A stretch of 64,000 nucleotides of DNA, taken from an uncultured Stomatobaculum sp. Its GTDB lineage: Bacteria; Bacillota; Clostridia; Lachnospirales; Lachnospiraceae. Where the stretch lies: assembly GCF_937924975.1 (NCBI RefSeq), contig NZ_CALEYG010000012.1, forward strand, positions 31,047 through 95,046, read 5' to 3'. Positions within the stretch are counted from its first letter, which is position 1, and every line of letters starts with the position of its first letter. The position numbers and the translations under genes were made by a program. Positions 36,871 to 45,593 of this stretch are shown here, in pieces. The notes beneath the pieces are model-generated. The model was not told the DNA's origin. It worked only from the letters and a program-made list of their open reading frames with translations, and did no database searches.

Positions 36871-37869
36871 TTATTTTGCGACATAGCTCTCCGGCTCGTA
36901 GAAAATAACCGTCGTGCCGCCGTTCTCAAAGGTGAACGGGACATGCAGAAGGTTTGAAAGCGCGGCATGTACCGCCGCCTGTCTCTCCTTCTCCACATAA
37001 AAGAGAAGAAAGCCGCCGCCGCCCGCGCCGAGCAGTTTGCCGCCGAGCGCGCCGGCTTTTTTTGCGTCCGCATAGAGCCGGTCAATCGAATCCGTCGAAA
37101 TCTTCGCGCTGACACCGCGCTTTAACTGCCAGCTCGTGTCAAGCATGCGCCCGAACTCATTCAGGTCGCTCTCCTTATGAATCAGAATTTTCTCGGCCTC
37201 ATCGACCAGCGCGCACATCTCTCTAAGTTCCGCGGTCTTATCCGAGAGGGCCTTCTTGGTCGCGGTCTGAATGTCCGAGGAAAAACGAGAAAAACCCGTA
37301 AAGAAGAGCATGAGATTCTCATTCAGCGCGCGCTTCCGCTCGGCGCTCACAATGACGGGGCTCACGCGGTAGCCGTCCTCGCTGAAGCGGATCACATTGA
37401 GACCGCCAAAGGCAGCTGCAATCTGATCCTGCCAGCCGCCGGCCTCTCCGCAGAGTTCCCGCTCGAGGTAGATGGCCTCATCCGCGAGGCGCTTCTTATC
37501 CGCATACTTGCCCTTCAGCGCATAGAAGGCATTTAACATCCCGACCGCAAAGCTCGAGCTCGTGCCGAGTCCCGAGCGCGCCGGGAGATCCGCCTCATAG
37601 GTTAAGCGCAACTCATGCATGTCGAGGAACTTCATCGCCTCGCGCACGGCCGGATGCTCAATGTCCTCGATTCGCGTCACGCGCTCCAGCTTTGAATACG
37701 AGAGCTCGGTGCTGTAGTCGAAGAATCGCGGCAGATGCCGGACATTGACATAGCAGTATTTGTCGAAACTGGTCGAGAGCACAGCGCCGCCGTGCTCTTT
37801 GAAGAATTCCGGCATGTCGGTTCCGCCGCCGAAAAACGACATGCGGAAGGGGGTTCTTGTGATAATCAT
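36871..37869 (-). CDS. GHMP kinase, HddA-type (heptose 7-phosphate kinase-like)
   Basis: A 332-residue GHMP-superfamily sugar kinase. The N-terminus IITRTPFRMSFFGGGTDMPEF is typical of D-glycero-alpha-D-manno-heptose 7-phosphate kinases (HddA) and related sugar-1-kinases; the ATP loop is LPARSGLGTSSSFAVG (about 95-110) and the third motif GALGGKLLGAGGGGFLL lies near residue 280. In a Gram-positive, the product would feed nucleotide-heptose or a similar surface sugar, but none of the partner genes (gmhB, hddC) is here, so the substrate is open. The ATG overlaps the glf stop by four bases; it is the last gene of the operon. Confidence 0.85.
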   Translation of the reverse strand: MIITRTPFRMSFFGGGTDMPEFFKEHGGAVLSTSFDKYCYVNVRHLPRFFDYSTELSYSKLERVTRIEDIEHPAVREAMKFLDMHELRLTYEADLPARSGLGTSSSFAVGMLNAFYALKGKYADKKRLADEAIYLERELCGEAGGWQDQIAAAFGGLNVIRFSEDGYRVSPVIVSAERKRALNENLMLFFTGFSRFSSDIQTATKKALSDKTAELREMCALVDEAEKILIHKESDLNEFGRMLDTSWQLKRGVSAKISTDSIDRLYADAKKAGALGGKLLGAGGGGFLLFYVEKERQAAVHAALSNLLHVPFTFENGGTTVIFYEPESYVAK

Positions 37870-38984
37870 GTCTCGTCTCCAACTGTAAGGCCGAGGGCGC
37901 GCGCTCTCGCCATGGCGCTCTCAATCACCTTGTCCATATCGTAATAGCGGTACTCGCCGAGGCGTCCGCCGAAAATCACGGGCTCCCGCGCGCCCATTTC
38001 CCGGTAGGCCTCGTAGAGCGCCTGATTCTTTGTGTCGTTGACCGGGTAATAGGGCTCCATGCCCGGTTTCCAGTCCGAAGGGTACTCGCGGGTGATTACG
38101 GTCTTTTGCTGCGTGCCGAAGACAAAGTGCTTGTGCTCGATGATGCGCGTATAGGAAATGTCTCGCTCGGTGTAGTTCACGACCGCGCAGCCCTGGTAGT
38201 TCTCCGTGTCGAGGGTCTCGGTCTCAAAGCGAAGCGAGCGATACTCGAGCGCGCCGAGCGCATAGTCAAAATACGCATCGATCGGTCCCGTGTAGACCAC
38301 GGCATCGGCGCGCAGGTTCCACCCCTCTTTGTCCGCGAGATAATCTGTGTTTAAGAGAATATCCGCCTCCGAAAAGAGCGCCTGCACCAGCGCATCATAC
38401 CCCTCCTCGGGAATGCCCTGGTAGCGGTCGTTGAAATAGTTGTTGTCATAGGTGAGGCGCACCGGCAACCGCCGTATGATAAACGCCGGAAGTTCCGTGC
38501 AGGCCTTGCCCCACTGCTTTTCCGTGTAGCCCTTGATGAGCTTCTCGTAAATGTCCCGTCCGACGAGCGAAATCGCCTGCTCCTCGAGGTTTTTCGGCTC
38601 GCCCGTAATCTCCGCGCGCTGCTCGTTCAGAATCGCGAGCGCCTCCGCAGGCGTCCGGATATTCCACATGCGCGAAAAGGTGTTCATGTTAAACGGGAGA
38701 TTGTACATCTCCCCCTTGTAATTTGCGACCGGCGAATTCGTGAAGCGATTCATCGTGACAAAGCGGTTCACAAAATTCCAGACCTCGGCGTTCGAAGTGT
38801 GGAAGATGTGCGCGCCGTAGCGGTGCACTTGTATGCCCTCCACGGTGTCGCAGTGAATGTTGCCGCCGATGTGCGCGCGCTTTTCGAGCACCAGGCAACG
38901 CTTGCCCGCGCGGGCCGCCGCCTGTGCAAAGACAGCGTTAAAAAGCCCTGCGCCGACCAGGAGATAATCATAGTGTTTCTGCAT
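37866..38984 (-). CDS. glf: UDP-galactopyranose mutase
   Basis: A 372-residue flavoenzyme that converts UDP-galactopyranose to UDP-galactofuranose for surface polysaccharide. The FAD-binding DYLLVGAGLFNAVFA is at the N-terminus, followed by EKRAHIGGNIH and a VHRYGAHIFHTSN motif; the YTGPIDAYFDYALGALEYRSLRFE block near residue 240 is diagnostic. The ATG at 38984 is chosen over an upstream alternative because GGAGG lies nine bases ahead. Galactofuranose use suggests a capsule or wall glycan built by other loci. Confidence 0.97.
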   Translation of the reverse strand: MQKHYDYLLVGAGLFNAVFAQAAARAGKRCLVLEKRAHIGGNIHCDTVEGIQVHRYGAHIFHTSNAEVWNFVNRFVTMNRFTNSPVANYKGEMYNLPFNMNTFSRMWNIRTPAEALAILNEQRAEITGEPKNLEEQAISLVGRDIYEKLIKGYTEKQWGKACTELPAFIIRRLPVRLTYDNNYFNDRYQGIPEEGYDALVQALFSEADILLNTDYLADKEGWNLRADAVVYTGPIDAYFDYALGALEYRSLRFETETLDTENYQGCAVVNYTERDISYTRIIEHKHFVFGTQQKTVITREYPSDWKPGMEPYYPVNDTKNQALYEAYREMGAREPVIFGGRLGEYRYYDMDKVIESAMARARALGLTVGDET

Positions 38985-39017
38985 AGTCCACAGTCCCTCC
39001 TCTGTCAAATCCTGTCC

Positions 39018-39371
39018 TCACGCCGATAGCGTAAAGAGGACAATACCGCCGAGAATCAGGGCGAGCGCCAGAAGTTTTCTCCTCGTAATCCGCTCGCCGA
39101 AGAACACGGCGCCGAAAATCAGCATGTAGAGATAGGCGCTCGCCTCCAGAATGGGGCCGAGGCTCAGCGGAATTTTCCGGTAGGCAATCACATCGATCAG
39201 CGTCGCCAGAAAAAAGAGCCCATAGGCAAAGATGACCTGCGGGTTTAAATACTCCTCTACGACGCTCCGATGCGGCCGCATCGCCGCTTTTTTGAGGAGC
39301 ACCTGAGAGAGCGCCGCGATGAAGACCGCGCCGAGGTAAATTGCGAGGTGCAGCCAGGGGAGATTTCTCAT
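39018..39371 (-). CDS. four-helix SMR/EamA-type membrane protein (first of pair)
   Basis: A 117-residue protein with four hydrophobic segments, an EamA half-domain size typical of small multidrug resistance-like or ArnE/ArnF-type proteins. The C-terminal segment (FGAVFFGERITRRKLLALALILGGI) is family-typical. Its ATG overlaps nothing downstream but is joined by ATGA to the second small membrane gene upstream. Placement between rfbH and glf suggests it works on a lipid-linked sugar rather than a drug, but that is inference. Confidence 0.8.
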   Translation of the reverse strand: MRNLPWLHLAIYLGAVFIAALSQVLLKKAAMRPHRSVVEEYLNPQVIFAYGLFFLATLIDVIAYRKIPLSLGPILEASAYLYMLIFGAVFFGERITRRKLLALALILGGIVLFTLSA

Positions 39372-39736
39372 GCTTCCCGCCCCCGCGCCGCGCCCGGCAG
39401 CGCATAGAGCACAATGCCGGCAATAATCAACGCCGCGCCAAAGAGTTTCCCGGCCGTCACGCGCTCACGGAAAAAGAGGCCGCCGAACACAAGTCCCCAG
39501 ATAACGGTCGCCGCCTTATTCATGTAGGCGGTCGAGAGCGGCAGGCGCTTAATGATTTGCTGCCAGAAAATTGCGTAGAGCCCCAGAATCAGAATCACCG
39601 CGCCATAAAACAGCAGCCAGCGAAAGCTGCCGACCGGGTAGGAAGCCGCTGTCTTCGAGCAGAGGGCCGAGAGACTGTAAAAGAGCACGAGCGCATGCAG
39701 GGCGAGATAGATGCCGCCCTTCGAAGCCTGTCTCAT
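39368..39736 (-). CDS. four-helix SMR/EamA-type membrane protein (second of pair)
   Basis: A 122-residue protein with four hydrophobic segments. It has the NKAATVIWGLVFGGLFFRERVTAGKLFGAALIIAGI block near its C-terminus, matching its neighbour. The two genes overlap by ATGA, and this one also overlaps rfbH by four bases. The pair resembles heterodimeric SMR proteins such as ArnE/ArnF, which flip undecaprenyl-linked sugars. Confidence 0.8.
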   Translation of the reverse strand: MRQASKGGIYLALHALVLFYSLSALCSKTAASYPVGSFRWLLFYGAVILILGLYAIFWQQIIKRLPLSTAYMNKAATVIWGLVFGGLFFRERVTAGKLFGAALIIAGIVLYALPGAARGREA

Positions 39737-41073
39737 TCCGCGAGTCCCTCGCGAATTGCTGTCGCCATATAGTCAATCATCTCCTCCGTCATGCCCGGAT
39801 AGACACCGACCCAGAAGGTGTCGCGCATGATACGGTCGGTCTCCGTGAGTTCGCCGACAATGCGGTAGCCCTCGCCGCTTGCGCGGAGCGTGTCGAAACA
39901 GGGGTGCTTCGTCAGATTGCCCGCAAAGAGCATGCGAGTCTGCACGCCCTTCGACTCGATATAGCGCACCAGCTTCTCGCGGGACACGCCCTCCCGGCAG
40001 GTCAGAAGAAAGCCGAACCAGCTCGGGTCCGCATTCTCGCAGGGCTCCGGGAGTATCAGCTTGTCCGCCGCGGGAGAGAGCGCCGCGCGAAGGCGCTTAA
40101 AGTTTTCCTTCCGGCGCTCGACAAAGTGCGGAAACTTCTCAAGCTGCGCGCAGCCTATGCTCGCCTGCAAATCGGTCGCCTTCAGATTGAAGCCGAACTC
40201 CGAGTAGACATACTTGTGGTCATAGCCCTTCGGGAGTTCTCCGTACTGGCCGTCGAAGCGGTGACCGCAGAGATTGTCGACGCCCGAGGGGCAGCGGCAG
40301 TCCCGACCCCAGTCGCGCATGGAGCGGAGAATGTTGTGCAACACCACGTTCTTCGTGTAGACCGCGCCGCCCTCTCCCATGGTCATGTGGTGCGGCGGGT
40401 AAAAGCTCGAGGTGCCGATGTCGCCGACGGTACCCGTAAACCGGGTCTCCCCGTCCAGGGTATAGCGACTGCCGAGGGCATCGCAGTTGTCCTCGATGAG
40501 CCAGAGCCCGTGGGCGTCGCAAAACCGCTTGACCGCCTTTAAGTCAAAGGGATTGCCGAGCGTATGGGCAATCATCACGGCCTTGGTCTTCGGCGAGTAG
40601 GCCGCCTCGAGCTTCGTCACATCGATGTTGTACTGCGGAATGGTCACATCGACAAAGACCGGGACCGCCCCGTACTGCAACATCGGCGTGACCGTCGTCG
40701 GGAAGCCGCAGGCCACGGTGATGATCTCATCGCCGCGACGAACGCGCCGCTCGCCGAGCTTCGGAGAGGTCAATGCCATAAAGGCGAGCAGATTCGCGCT
40801 CGAGCCCGAGTTCACGAGCGACACAAAGGGGACGCCGAGATAGGCGCCGAGTTTCTTCTCAAAGAGATCCGTATAGCGCCCGGAGGTCAGCCAGAATTCA
40901 AGAACCGCATCGGCCGCGTTGACCATCTCCTTGTGGTCGTAGACGCGGGACGCATAGGAAATGCGGTCGCCCGGGTGAAAGTCCCTCTTCTTTTCGCGGA
41001 AACGCTCCGCATATTCTTCTACGAGCGCGAGAATTTCCTGTCGCGCCTCCTGTTCTGTCTTATCTTCAAACAT
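39733..41073 (-). CDS. rfbH: CDP-4-keto-6-deoxyhexose 3-dehydratase (RfbH/E1)
   Basis: A 446-residue aminotransferase-fold dehydratase using PMP and an iron-sulfur cluster in the route to 3,6-dideoxyhexoses. The usual PLP lysine is replaced by histidine: SFYPPHHMTMGEGG with His229 in that position. Cysteines C197, C259, C261 and C269 follow the C-X~60-C-X1-C-X7-C pattern of the E1 [2Fe-2S] site. It lies 12 bases after rfbF. The intermediate step, CDP-glucose 4,6-dehydratase (rfbG), and the reductase E3 are not in this window. Confidence 0.93.
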   Translation of the reverse strand: MFEDKTEQEARQEILALVEEYAERFREKKRDFHPGDRISYASRVYDHKEMVNAADAVLEFWLTSGRYTDLFEKKLGAYLGVPFVSLVNSGSSANLLAFMALTSPKLGERRVRRGDEIITVACGFPTTVTPMLQYGAVPVFVDVTIPQYNIDVTKLEAAYSPKTKAVMIAHTLGNPFDLKAVKRFCDAHGLWLIEDNCDALGSRYTLDGETRFTGTVGDIGTSSFYPPHHMTMGEGGAVYTKNVVLHNILRSMRDWGRDCRCPSGVDNLCGHRFDGQYGELPKGYDHKYVYSEFGFNLKATDLQASIGCAQLEKFPHFVERRKENFKRLRAALSPAADKLILPEPCENADPSWFGFLLTCREGVSREKLVRYIESKGVQTRMLFAGNLTKHPCFDTLRASGEGYRIVGELTETDRIMRDTFWVGVYPGMTEEMIDYMATAIREGLAE

Positions 41074-41085
41074 GCAAGTTTCTCC

Positions 41086-41856
41086 TCACCATCGCTTCCA
41101 GGGCGCGTTGCCGCTCTCCCAGAGCTCTTCTAACTTTTTCTTTTCGCGCTGCGTGTCCATGCACTGCCAGAAGCCTCTGTGGTAATAGCCTACCAGCTCC
41201 CGGTCACGGCAAAGATCCCGGAAGGGTTCCTGCTCAAGCACGGTATCATCGCCCGCAATGTAATCGAAAACGCCCGGCTCAAAGACCATGAAGCCGCCGT
41301 TGATCACCGCGCCGTCGCTGTCGTCCTTCTCGCGGAAGGAGCGGATTTCCCCGTTGTCACCGACATCCAGCACACCCTTGGCCTGCCCGATGTTCACCAT
41401 CGTGATGGTCGCGAGCCGCTTTTTCTCCCGATGAAAGGCGAGCAGCGCATTGAGATCCACATCCGAGACCCCATCACCGTAGGTCAGGAGGAAGGGCTCG
41501 TCCCCCACATAGTCGCGAATGCGCTTCACTCTGCCGCCCGTCATCGTGTGGAGGCCTGTGTCAATCAGCGTCACCTTCCAGGGCTCCGCATGCCGCTGCA
41601 GCACCTCCATGCTGTTGTTCGAGAGATCGAAGGTCACATCCGAGGTGTGCAGAAAATAATCCGCAAAATATTCCTTGACCACATACTGTTTGTAGCCGAG
41701 GCAAATCACAAAGTCGTGAAAGCCGTAGGAGGAATAGTATTTCATGATGTGCCAGAGTATCGGCTGCCCGCCAATCTCGATCATGGGCTTGGGCCGAAGA
41801 TAACTCTCCTCCGTAATTCTGGTACCGAAGCCGCCTGCAAGAATGACTACCTTCAT
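41086..41856 (-). CDS. rfbF: glucose-1-phosphate cytidylyltransferase
   Basis: A 256-residue nucleotidyltransferase that makes CDP-glucose. The start VVILAGGFGTRITEESYLRPKPMIEIG and the GHxGYKQYVVKEYF-like stretch (ICLGYKQYVVKEYFADYF) are diagnostic for RfbF; GDGVSDVDLNALL holds the metal Asp. It opens the CDP-sugar operon rfbF-rfbH-SMR-SMR-glf-hddA type kinase. A TAAGAT (minus strand, around 41892) may be its -10, but the -35 is weak. It is divergent from the aldolase fusion gene. Confidence 0.96.
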   Translation of the reverse strand: MKVVILAGGFGTRITEESYLRPKPMIEIGGQPILWHIMKYYSSYGFHDFVICLGYKQYVVKEYFADYFLHTSDVTFDLSNNSMEVLQRHAEPWKVTLIDTGLHTMTGGRVKRIRDYVGDEPFLLTYGDGVSDVDLNALLAFHREKKRLATITMVNIGQAKGVLDVGDNGEIRSFREKDDSDGAVINGGFMVFEPGVFDYIAGDDTVLEQEPFRDLCRDRELVGYYHRGFWQCMDTQREKKKLEELWESGNAPWKRW

Positions 41857-41985
41857 CGCGTTTCCTCCCTGTCTCAGACATGTAACGCTATCTTAACGCA
41901 TTTTCGAAAACTTTTCTATGCTCTTAACTTATGCTACACTGATTTCAGTGCAAATGATACAGAAAAACGCTGGGAGGATAGCAAA

Positions 41986-42948
41986 ATGGACGCTTGTATC
42001 AAAGAACTGTACCGCATCGGCATTGTTCCGGTTGTCGCAATCGAGGACGCGAACGACGCGCTGCCGCTCGCCGAGGCTCTCAAGAAAGGCGGTGTCTCCG
42101 CAATCGAGATTACCTTCCGGACCGCGGCTGCCGCAGAGGCCATCCGCACGCTGACCCGCGAGATGCCCGACATGACAGTCGGCGCCGGCACCGTTGTCAC
42201 CAAAGCGCAGGCGGACGCCGCGATTGCGGCGGGCGCAAAATTCATCGTGAGCCCGGGCTTTCAGCCGGAACTTGTCGCCTATGTGCGGGAAAAGGGCATT
42301 GCCATGTGTCCCGGCACGGCGACGCCCGGCGAGATGGAACAGGCCATGTCGCTCGGCCTCGACGCCGTCAAGTTTTTCCCCGCCGAGCAGAACGGCGGCT
42401 CCGCAATGCTGAAGGCGCTCTCCGCGCCGTATGGGAATCTCCGCTTTATGCCGACCGGCGGCGTGACGCTTGAAAATCTGCAACGCTACTTTGCCCTGAA
42501 GCAGGTCTTTGCCTGCGGCGGCACCTGGCTCGCCAAAAAAGAAGATATCCGTGCACACGCCTTTGAGACCGTCACGGCGCGCACCCGCGCGGCTGTCCGT
42601 ACCATGCTGAACTTTAAGATCAAGCATGTCGGCATCAACTCGAAGGACGACGCGGAAGCAAAACAGAATGCCTCGCTGATTGCCTCGATCTTTGATCTCG
42701 ACTGCATCGAGACCCCGGTCTCCTTCTTCTCCGGCACCGCTGTCGAAGTCATGAAGTATCAGGGCAAGGGCTCTCTCGGCCATGTCGCGATCGGCACGGA
42801 CAATGTGGACCGCGCCGAATACTACCTCGCAAAGCGCGGCGTTCGCTTTGACGAGTCTACGCGCAAGGTGGACAGCCTCGGCCGCAGCACCTTCCTCTAT
42901 CTGGAGGGTGAGATCGGCGGATTTGCCTTCCATCTCATCGAAAACTGA
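41986..42948 (+). CDS. KDPG/KHG aldolase fused to a VOC domain
   Basis: A 320-residue protein. Residues 1-207 are a class I KDPG/KHG aldolase: IEITFRT with Glu41, VGAGTV, and DAVKFFPAEQ with Schiff-base Lys129. From about residue 209 (NFKIKHVGINSKDD) to the end is a VOC/glyoxalase-like domain with VGINS, GHVAIGT and FHLIEN strands. The ATG at 41986 has GGGAGG 10 bases upstream; the frame is open far upstream, but only in antisense of rfbF. It ends one base into the next gene (TGATG), so both are coupled. The Entner-Doudoroff partners (edd, kdgK) are not nearby. Confidence 0.9.
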   Translation: MDACIKELYRIGIVPVVAIEDANDALPLAEALKKGGVSAIEITFRTAAAAEAIRTLTREMPDMTVGAGTVVTKAQADAAIAAGAKFIVSPGFQPELVAYVREKGIAMCPGTATPGEMEQAMSLGLDAVKFFPAEQNGGSAMLKALSAPYGNLRFMPTGGVTLENLQRYFALKQVFACGGTWLAKKEDIRAHAFETVTARTRAAVRTMLNFKIKHVGINSKDDAEAKQNASLIASIFDLDCIETPVSFFSGTAVEVMKYQGKGSLGHVAIGTDNVDRAEYYLAKRGVRFDESTRKVDSLGRSTFLYLEGEIGGFAFHLIEN

Positions 42949-45593
42949 TGCGCCGCCTGACGCTCGGCATTCTGGCCCATGTCGACGCCGGCAAGACGAC
43001 GCTCTCGGAGGCCCTGCTCGTCGCGGCGGGTGCGCTCCGCGCGCCGGGGCGTGTCGACTACGGCTCTGCCTTCCTTGACACCGATCCCGCGGAACAGCGG
43101 CGCGGCGTCACAATTTTCTCCAAACAGGCCTATTTTGAGACCGGCGACCTCGCCGTGACCCTGCTCGACACGCCGGGGCACGTTGACTTCTCGCCCGAAG
43201 CCGAGCGCGTTCTTCAGGTTCTGGATCTCGCGATTCTCGTCATCAGCGCGGTCGAGGGCGTGCAGAGTCATACGGTGACGCTCTGGCAGCTCCTGCGGCG
43301 CTACCGAGTCCCCTGTGTCGTCTTCTTCAATAAAACCGACCGGCCCTGCGCGTCAAAAGAGACGCTGCTGGCCGCCCTTCGCGCGCAGCTTGGCGGCGAC
43401 TTCATCGATTTTTCCCGCCCGGCCGCTTCGCCGGCGCGCGCCGAGGAACTCTCGCTCCTCGACGAGCGTTTCCTAAACCGCTATCTCGAGGACGGCAACT
43501 GCCCGTCCGACGAAGAACTGGCGGCGCTCCTTCGGGCGCGCCGCTTTTTCCCGTGCTTCTTCGGCGCCGCCCTCCGCCAGCAGGGTGTGAAAGAACTGCT
43601 GGACGGCATCTCGGCGCTATTCGTGCCCCCCGCCTATCCGGCGGACTTCTCGGCGCGCGTCTTTAAAATCGCCGCGGATGAGAAGGGCGCGCGCCTCACA
43701 TTTTTAAAGGTCACGGGCGGAACGCTCAGTTCCAAAATGCCGCTCCCGCCGCTCAATGAAAAAGCCGAGCAGCTTCGCCTCTACTCGGGGCGCTCCTATT
43801 CCCTCCTCAAGGAGGCACCCGCCGGCAGCATCATCGCGGTGACCGGTCTCGCGGAGAGTCTGGCCGGCATGGGGCTCGGCGCCGACCACAGCGAACACAC
43901 GTTGCCTATTCTTACCCCTGTGCTCCGCTATCGTCTGATTTTACCGGAAGGTGCGCAGTGGAGCGAGTGGCTGCCGCGCTTTCGTTCTCTCGAAGAGGAA
44001 GAGCCGAGTCTCCGCTTCCGCTTTGACAGCGCTAACAGCGAACTGCAGGCATCCCTGATGGGCGAGATGCAGGTTGAAATCCTGAAAGAACTCTTTTTGC
44101 GCCGCTTTTCGCTCGCGGTCGAGTTCGAGCCGGCGGGCGTCAGCTACCGCGAGACCGTCACAAAAACCGCCGAGGGTGCCGGACACTTTGAACCGCTCCG
44201 CCACTATGCGGAAGTGCATCTCCTGCTGGAACCGCTTGCGCCGGGCAGCGGTCTGCAGACCGAGAGTGCGCTCACGCCGGAACAACTCCCCGTTCAGTAC
44301 CAACAGCAGGTACTCCGCACGCTCGAAGAAGAGGAAATTCCGGGCATCCTGCTCGGCGCACCGCTCACAGATATCAAAATCACCCTGATTGCGGGACGCG
44401 CCCACGAGAAGCACACCGAGGGCGGCGACTTCCGGCAGGCGACCGTACGCGCACTCCGCGCGGGGCTCTATGCCGCCGCGCCCAAGGTGCTGGAACCCTG
44501 CTATGACTTTTCGCTGCAACTTCCGGCCGCCTCGCTCGGGCGCGCCCTCCATGACCTTGAGCGCATGGGCGCTTCCTTCGCGCTCGGCGAGGCCGGGAGC
44601 GCGGAGCGCGCCGAAGTGCACGGACAGGCGGCCGTCGCCGCCATGCAAAACTATGCCGCCGAACTCCGCCGATATACCAAAGGCGAAGCTTCGCTCTCCC
44701 TCTCCTTTGCGGGCTTTTTCCCCTGCCGGGACAGCGAGGCCGTGATTGCCGCGCGGGGCTACGATCCCGCGGCCGATCTCGCCTTTCCGGCCGACTCGGT
44801 CTTCTGCCGCCACGGGAGCGGCGAGACGGTTTCCTATGAGGAAGCGCCCCGCTACATGCACCTCCCCTACCGGCGCGATCGGAACGCCGCTGCGGAAGAA
44901 AACGGCGAAGACCCCCTCGTCCGCACAAAAAAAGAGAGCGCCCCGCTCTCTTTGGAAGAAATCGATGCGATTTTGGAACGCACCTTTTACCGGAACCGCC
45001 GCGAGGACAAAAAGCGCCCGGAGGCGAAACGCCGGGAGGCAAGCGAGGCAGCAAAAGAGCGCGCTTACCGCGCGCTCCGCACCGCCGCGCCAAGGAAGCG
45101 GTTTCTCCTGGTCGACGGCTACAATATTATTTTTGCGTTTCCCGAGCTCCGCGCCCTCGCGGAAGAAAACATCGACAGCGCGCGGCTTGCGCTCCTCGAC
45201 CTTCTCTCCGACTACCAGGGCTTTACCGGCGTCACCCTGATTGTGGTCTTCGACGCCTATCGGCGGAAGGATCACAAGGAGGAACGCTATCCCTGGCACA
45301 ATCTGTTTGTCGTCTACACCAAGACCGCCCAGACCGCGGACAGCTATATCGAGAGCTTTTCGGGGCGCCACGCGGCGACCGACAGCGTGACCGTCGCGAC
45401 CTCGGACGGTCTCGAGCAGATCATTGTGCGGAGCCAGGGGGCTCTCCTGCTCTCGGCGAGCGAGCTCCGCGAAGAGATGCTCCGCGCCCACGGCGAGGGA
45501 CTTTCCGCCCCCGCAATGACGGAGGCGGCCCCCAAAAACCGCCCCTTTGCGGACAAGCTCAGGCGCCCAGAATCCAGTGAAGAAGCGCCGTAA
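42948..45593 (+). CDS. TetM/EF-G-like GTPase fused to a YacP/Rae1-like NYN nuclease domain
   Basis: An 881-residue two-part protein. Residues 1-650 are a translational GTPase of the ribosomal-protection type: AHVDAGKTT (10-18), RRGVTI, DTPGH (74-78), NKTD (128-131), followed by EF-G domains II-V. After an Arg/Lys/Ala-rich linker (about 655-714) comes an NYN domain (about 716-855): RFLLVDGYNIIFAF with Asp723, VVFDAY, and ATSDGLEQ. This resembles YacP/Rae1, which cleaves mRNA in the ribosomal A site. A joint A-site role is a strong inference, not proven. The gene is coupled by a one-base overlap to the aldolase fusion; tetracycline resistance is not established. Confidence 0.9.
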   Translation: MRRLTLGILAHVDAGKTTLSEALLVAAGALRAPGRVDYGSAFLDTDPAEQRRGVTIFSKQAYFETGDLAVTLLDTPGHVDFSPEAERVLQVLDLAILVISAVEGVQSHTVTLWQLLRRYRVPCVVFFNKTDRPCASKETLLAALRAQLGGDFIDFSRPAASPARAEELSLLDERFLNRYLEDGNCPSDEELAALLRARRFFPCFFGAALRQQGVKELLDGISALFVPPAYPADFSARVFKIAADEKGARLTFLKVTGGTLSSKMPLPPLNEKAEQLRLYSGRSYSLLKEAPAGSIIAVTGLAESLAGMGLGADHSEHTLPILTPVLRYRLILPEGAQWSEWLPRFRSLEEEEPSLRFRFDSANSELQASLMGEMQVEILKELFLRRFSLAVEFEPAGVSYRETVTKTAEGAGHFEPLRHYAEVHLLLEPLAPGSGLQTESALTPEQLPVQYQQQVLRTLEEEEIPGILLGAPLTDIKITLIAGRAHEKHTEGGDFRQATVRALRAGLYAAAPKVLEPCYDFSLQLPAASLGRALHDLERMGASFALGEAGSAERAEVHGQAAVAAMQNYAAELRRYTKGEASLSLSFAGFFPCRDSEAVIAARGYDPAADLAFPADSVFCRHGSGETVSYEEAPRYMHLPYRRDRNAAAEENGEDPLVRTKKESAPLSLEEIDAILERTFYRNRREDKKRPEAKRREASEAAKERAYRALRTAAPRKRFLLVDGYNIIFAFPELRALAEENIDSARLALLDLLSDYQGFTGVTLIVVFDAYRRKDHKEERYPWHNLFVVYTKTAQTADSYIESFSGRHAATDSVTVATSDGLEQIIVRSQGALLLSASELREEMLRAHGEGLSAPAMTEAAPKNRPFADKLRRPESSEEAP

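Noticed and set aside
41179..41985. Upstream extension of the aldolase fusion by 269 codons
   Set aside because: It is antisense to rfbF; the real start at 41986 has GGGAGG and matches the aldolase N-terminus.
42948..44900. Call of tetracycline resistance gene (tetM/tetW)
   Set aside because: The GTPase resembles ribosomal protection proteins but belongs to a divergent branch with an NYN domain and is embedded in native context without mobile-element features.
43941..45491. A 516-residue minus-strand frame opposite the GTPase-NYN gene
   Set aside because: Shadow frame without motifs; the plus-strand gene has G1-G4 motifs.
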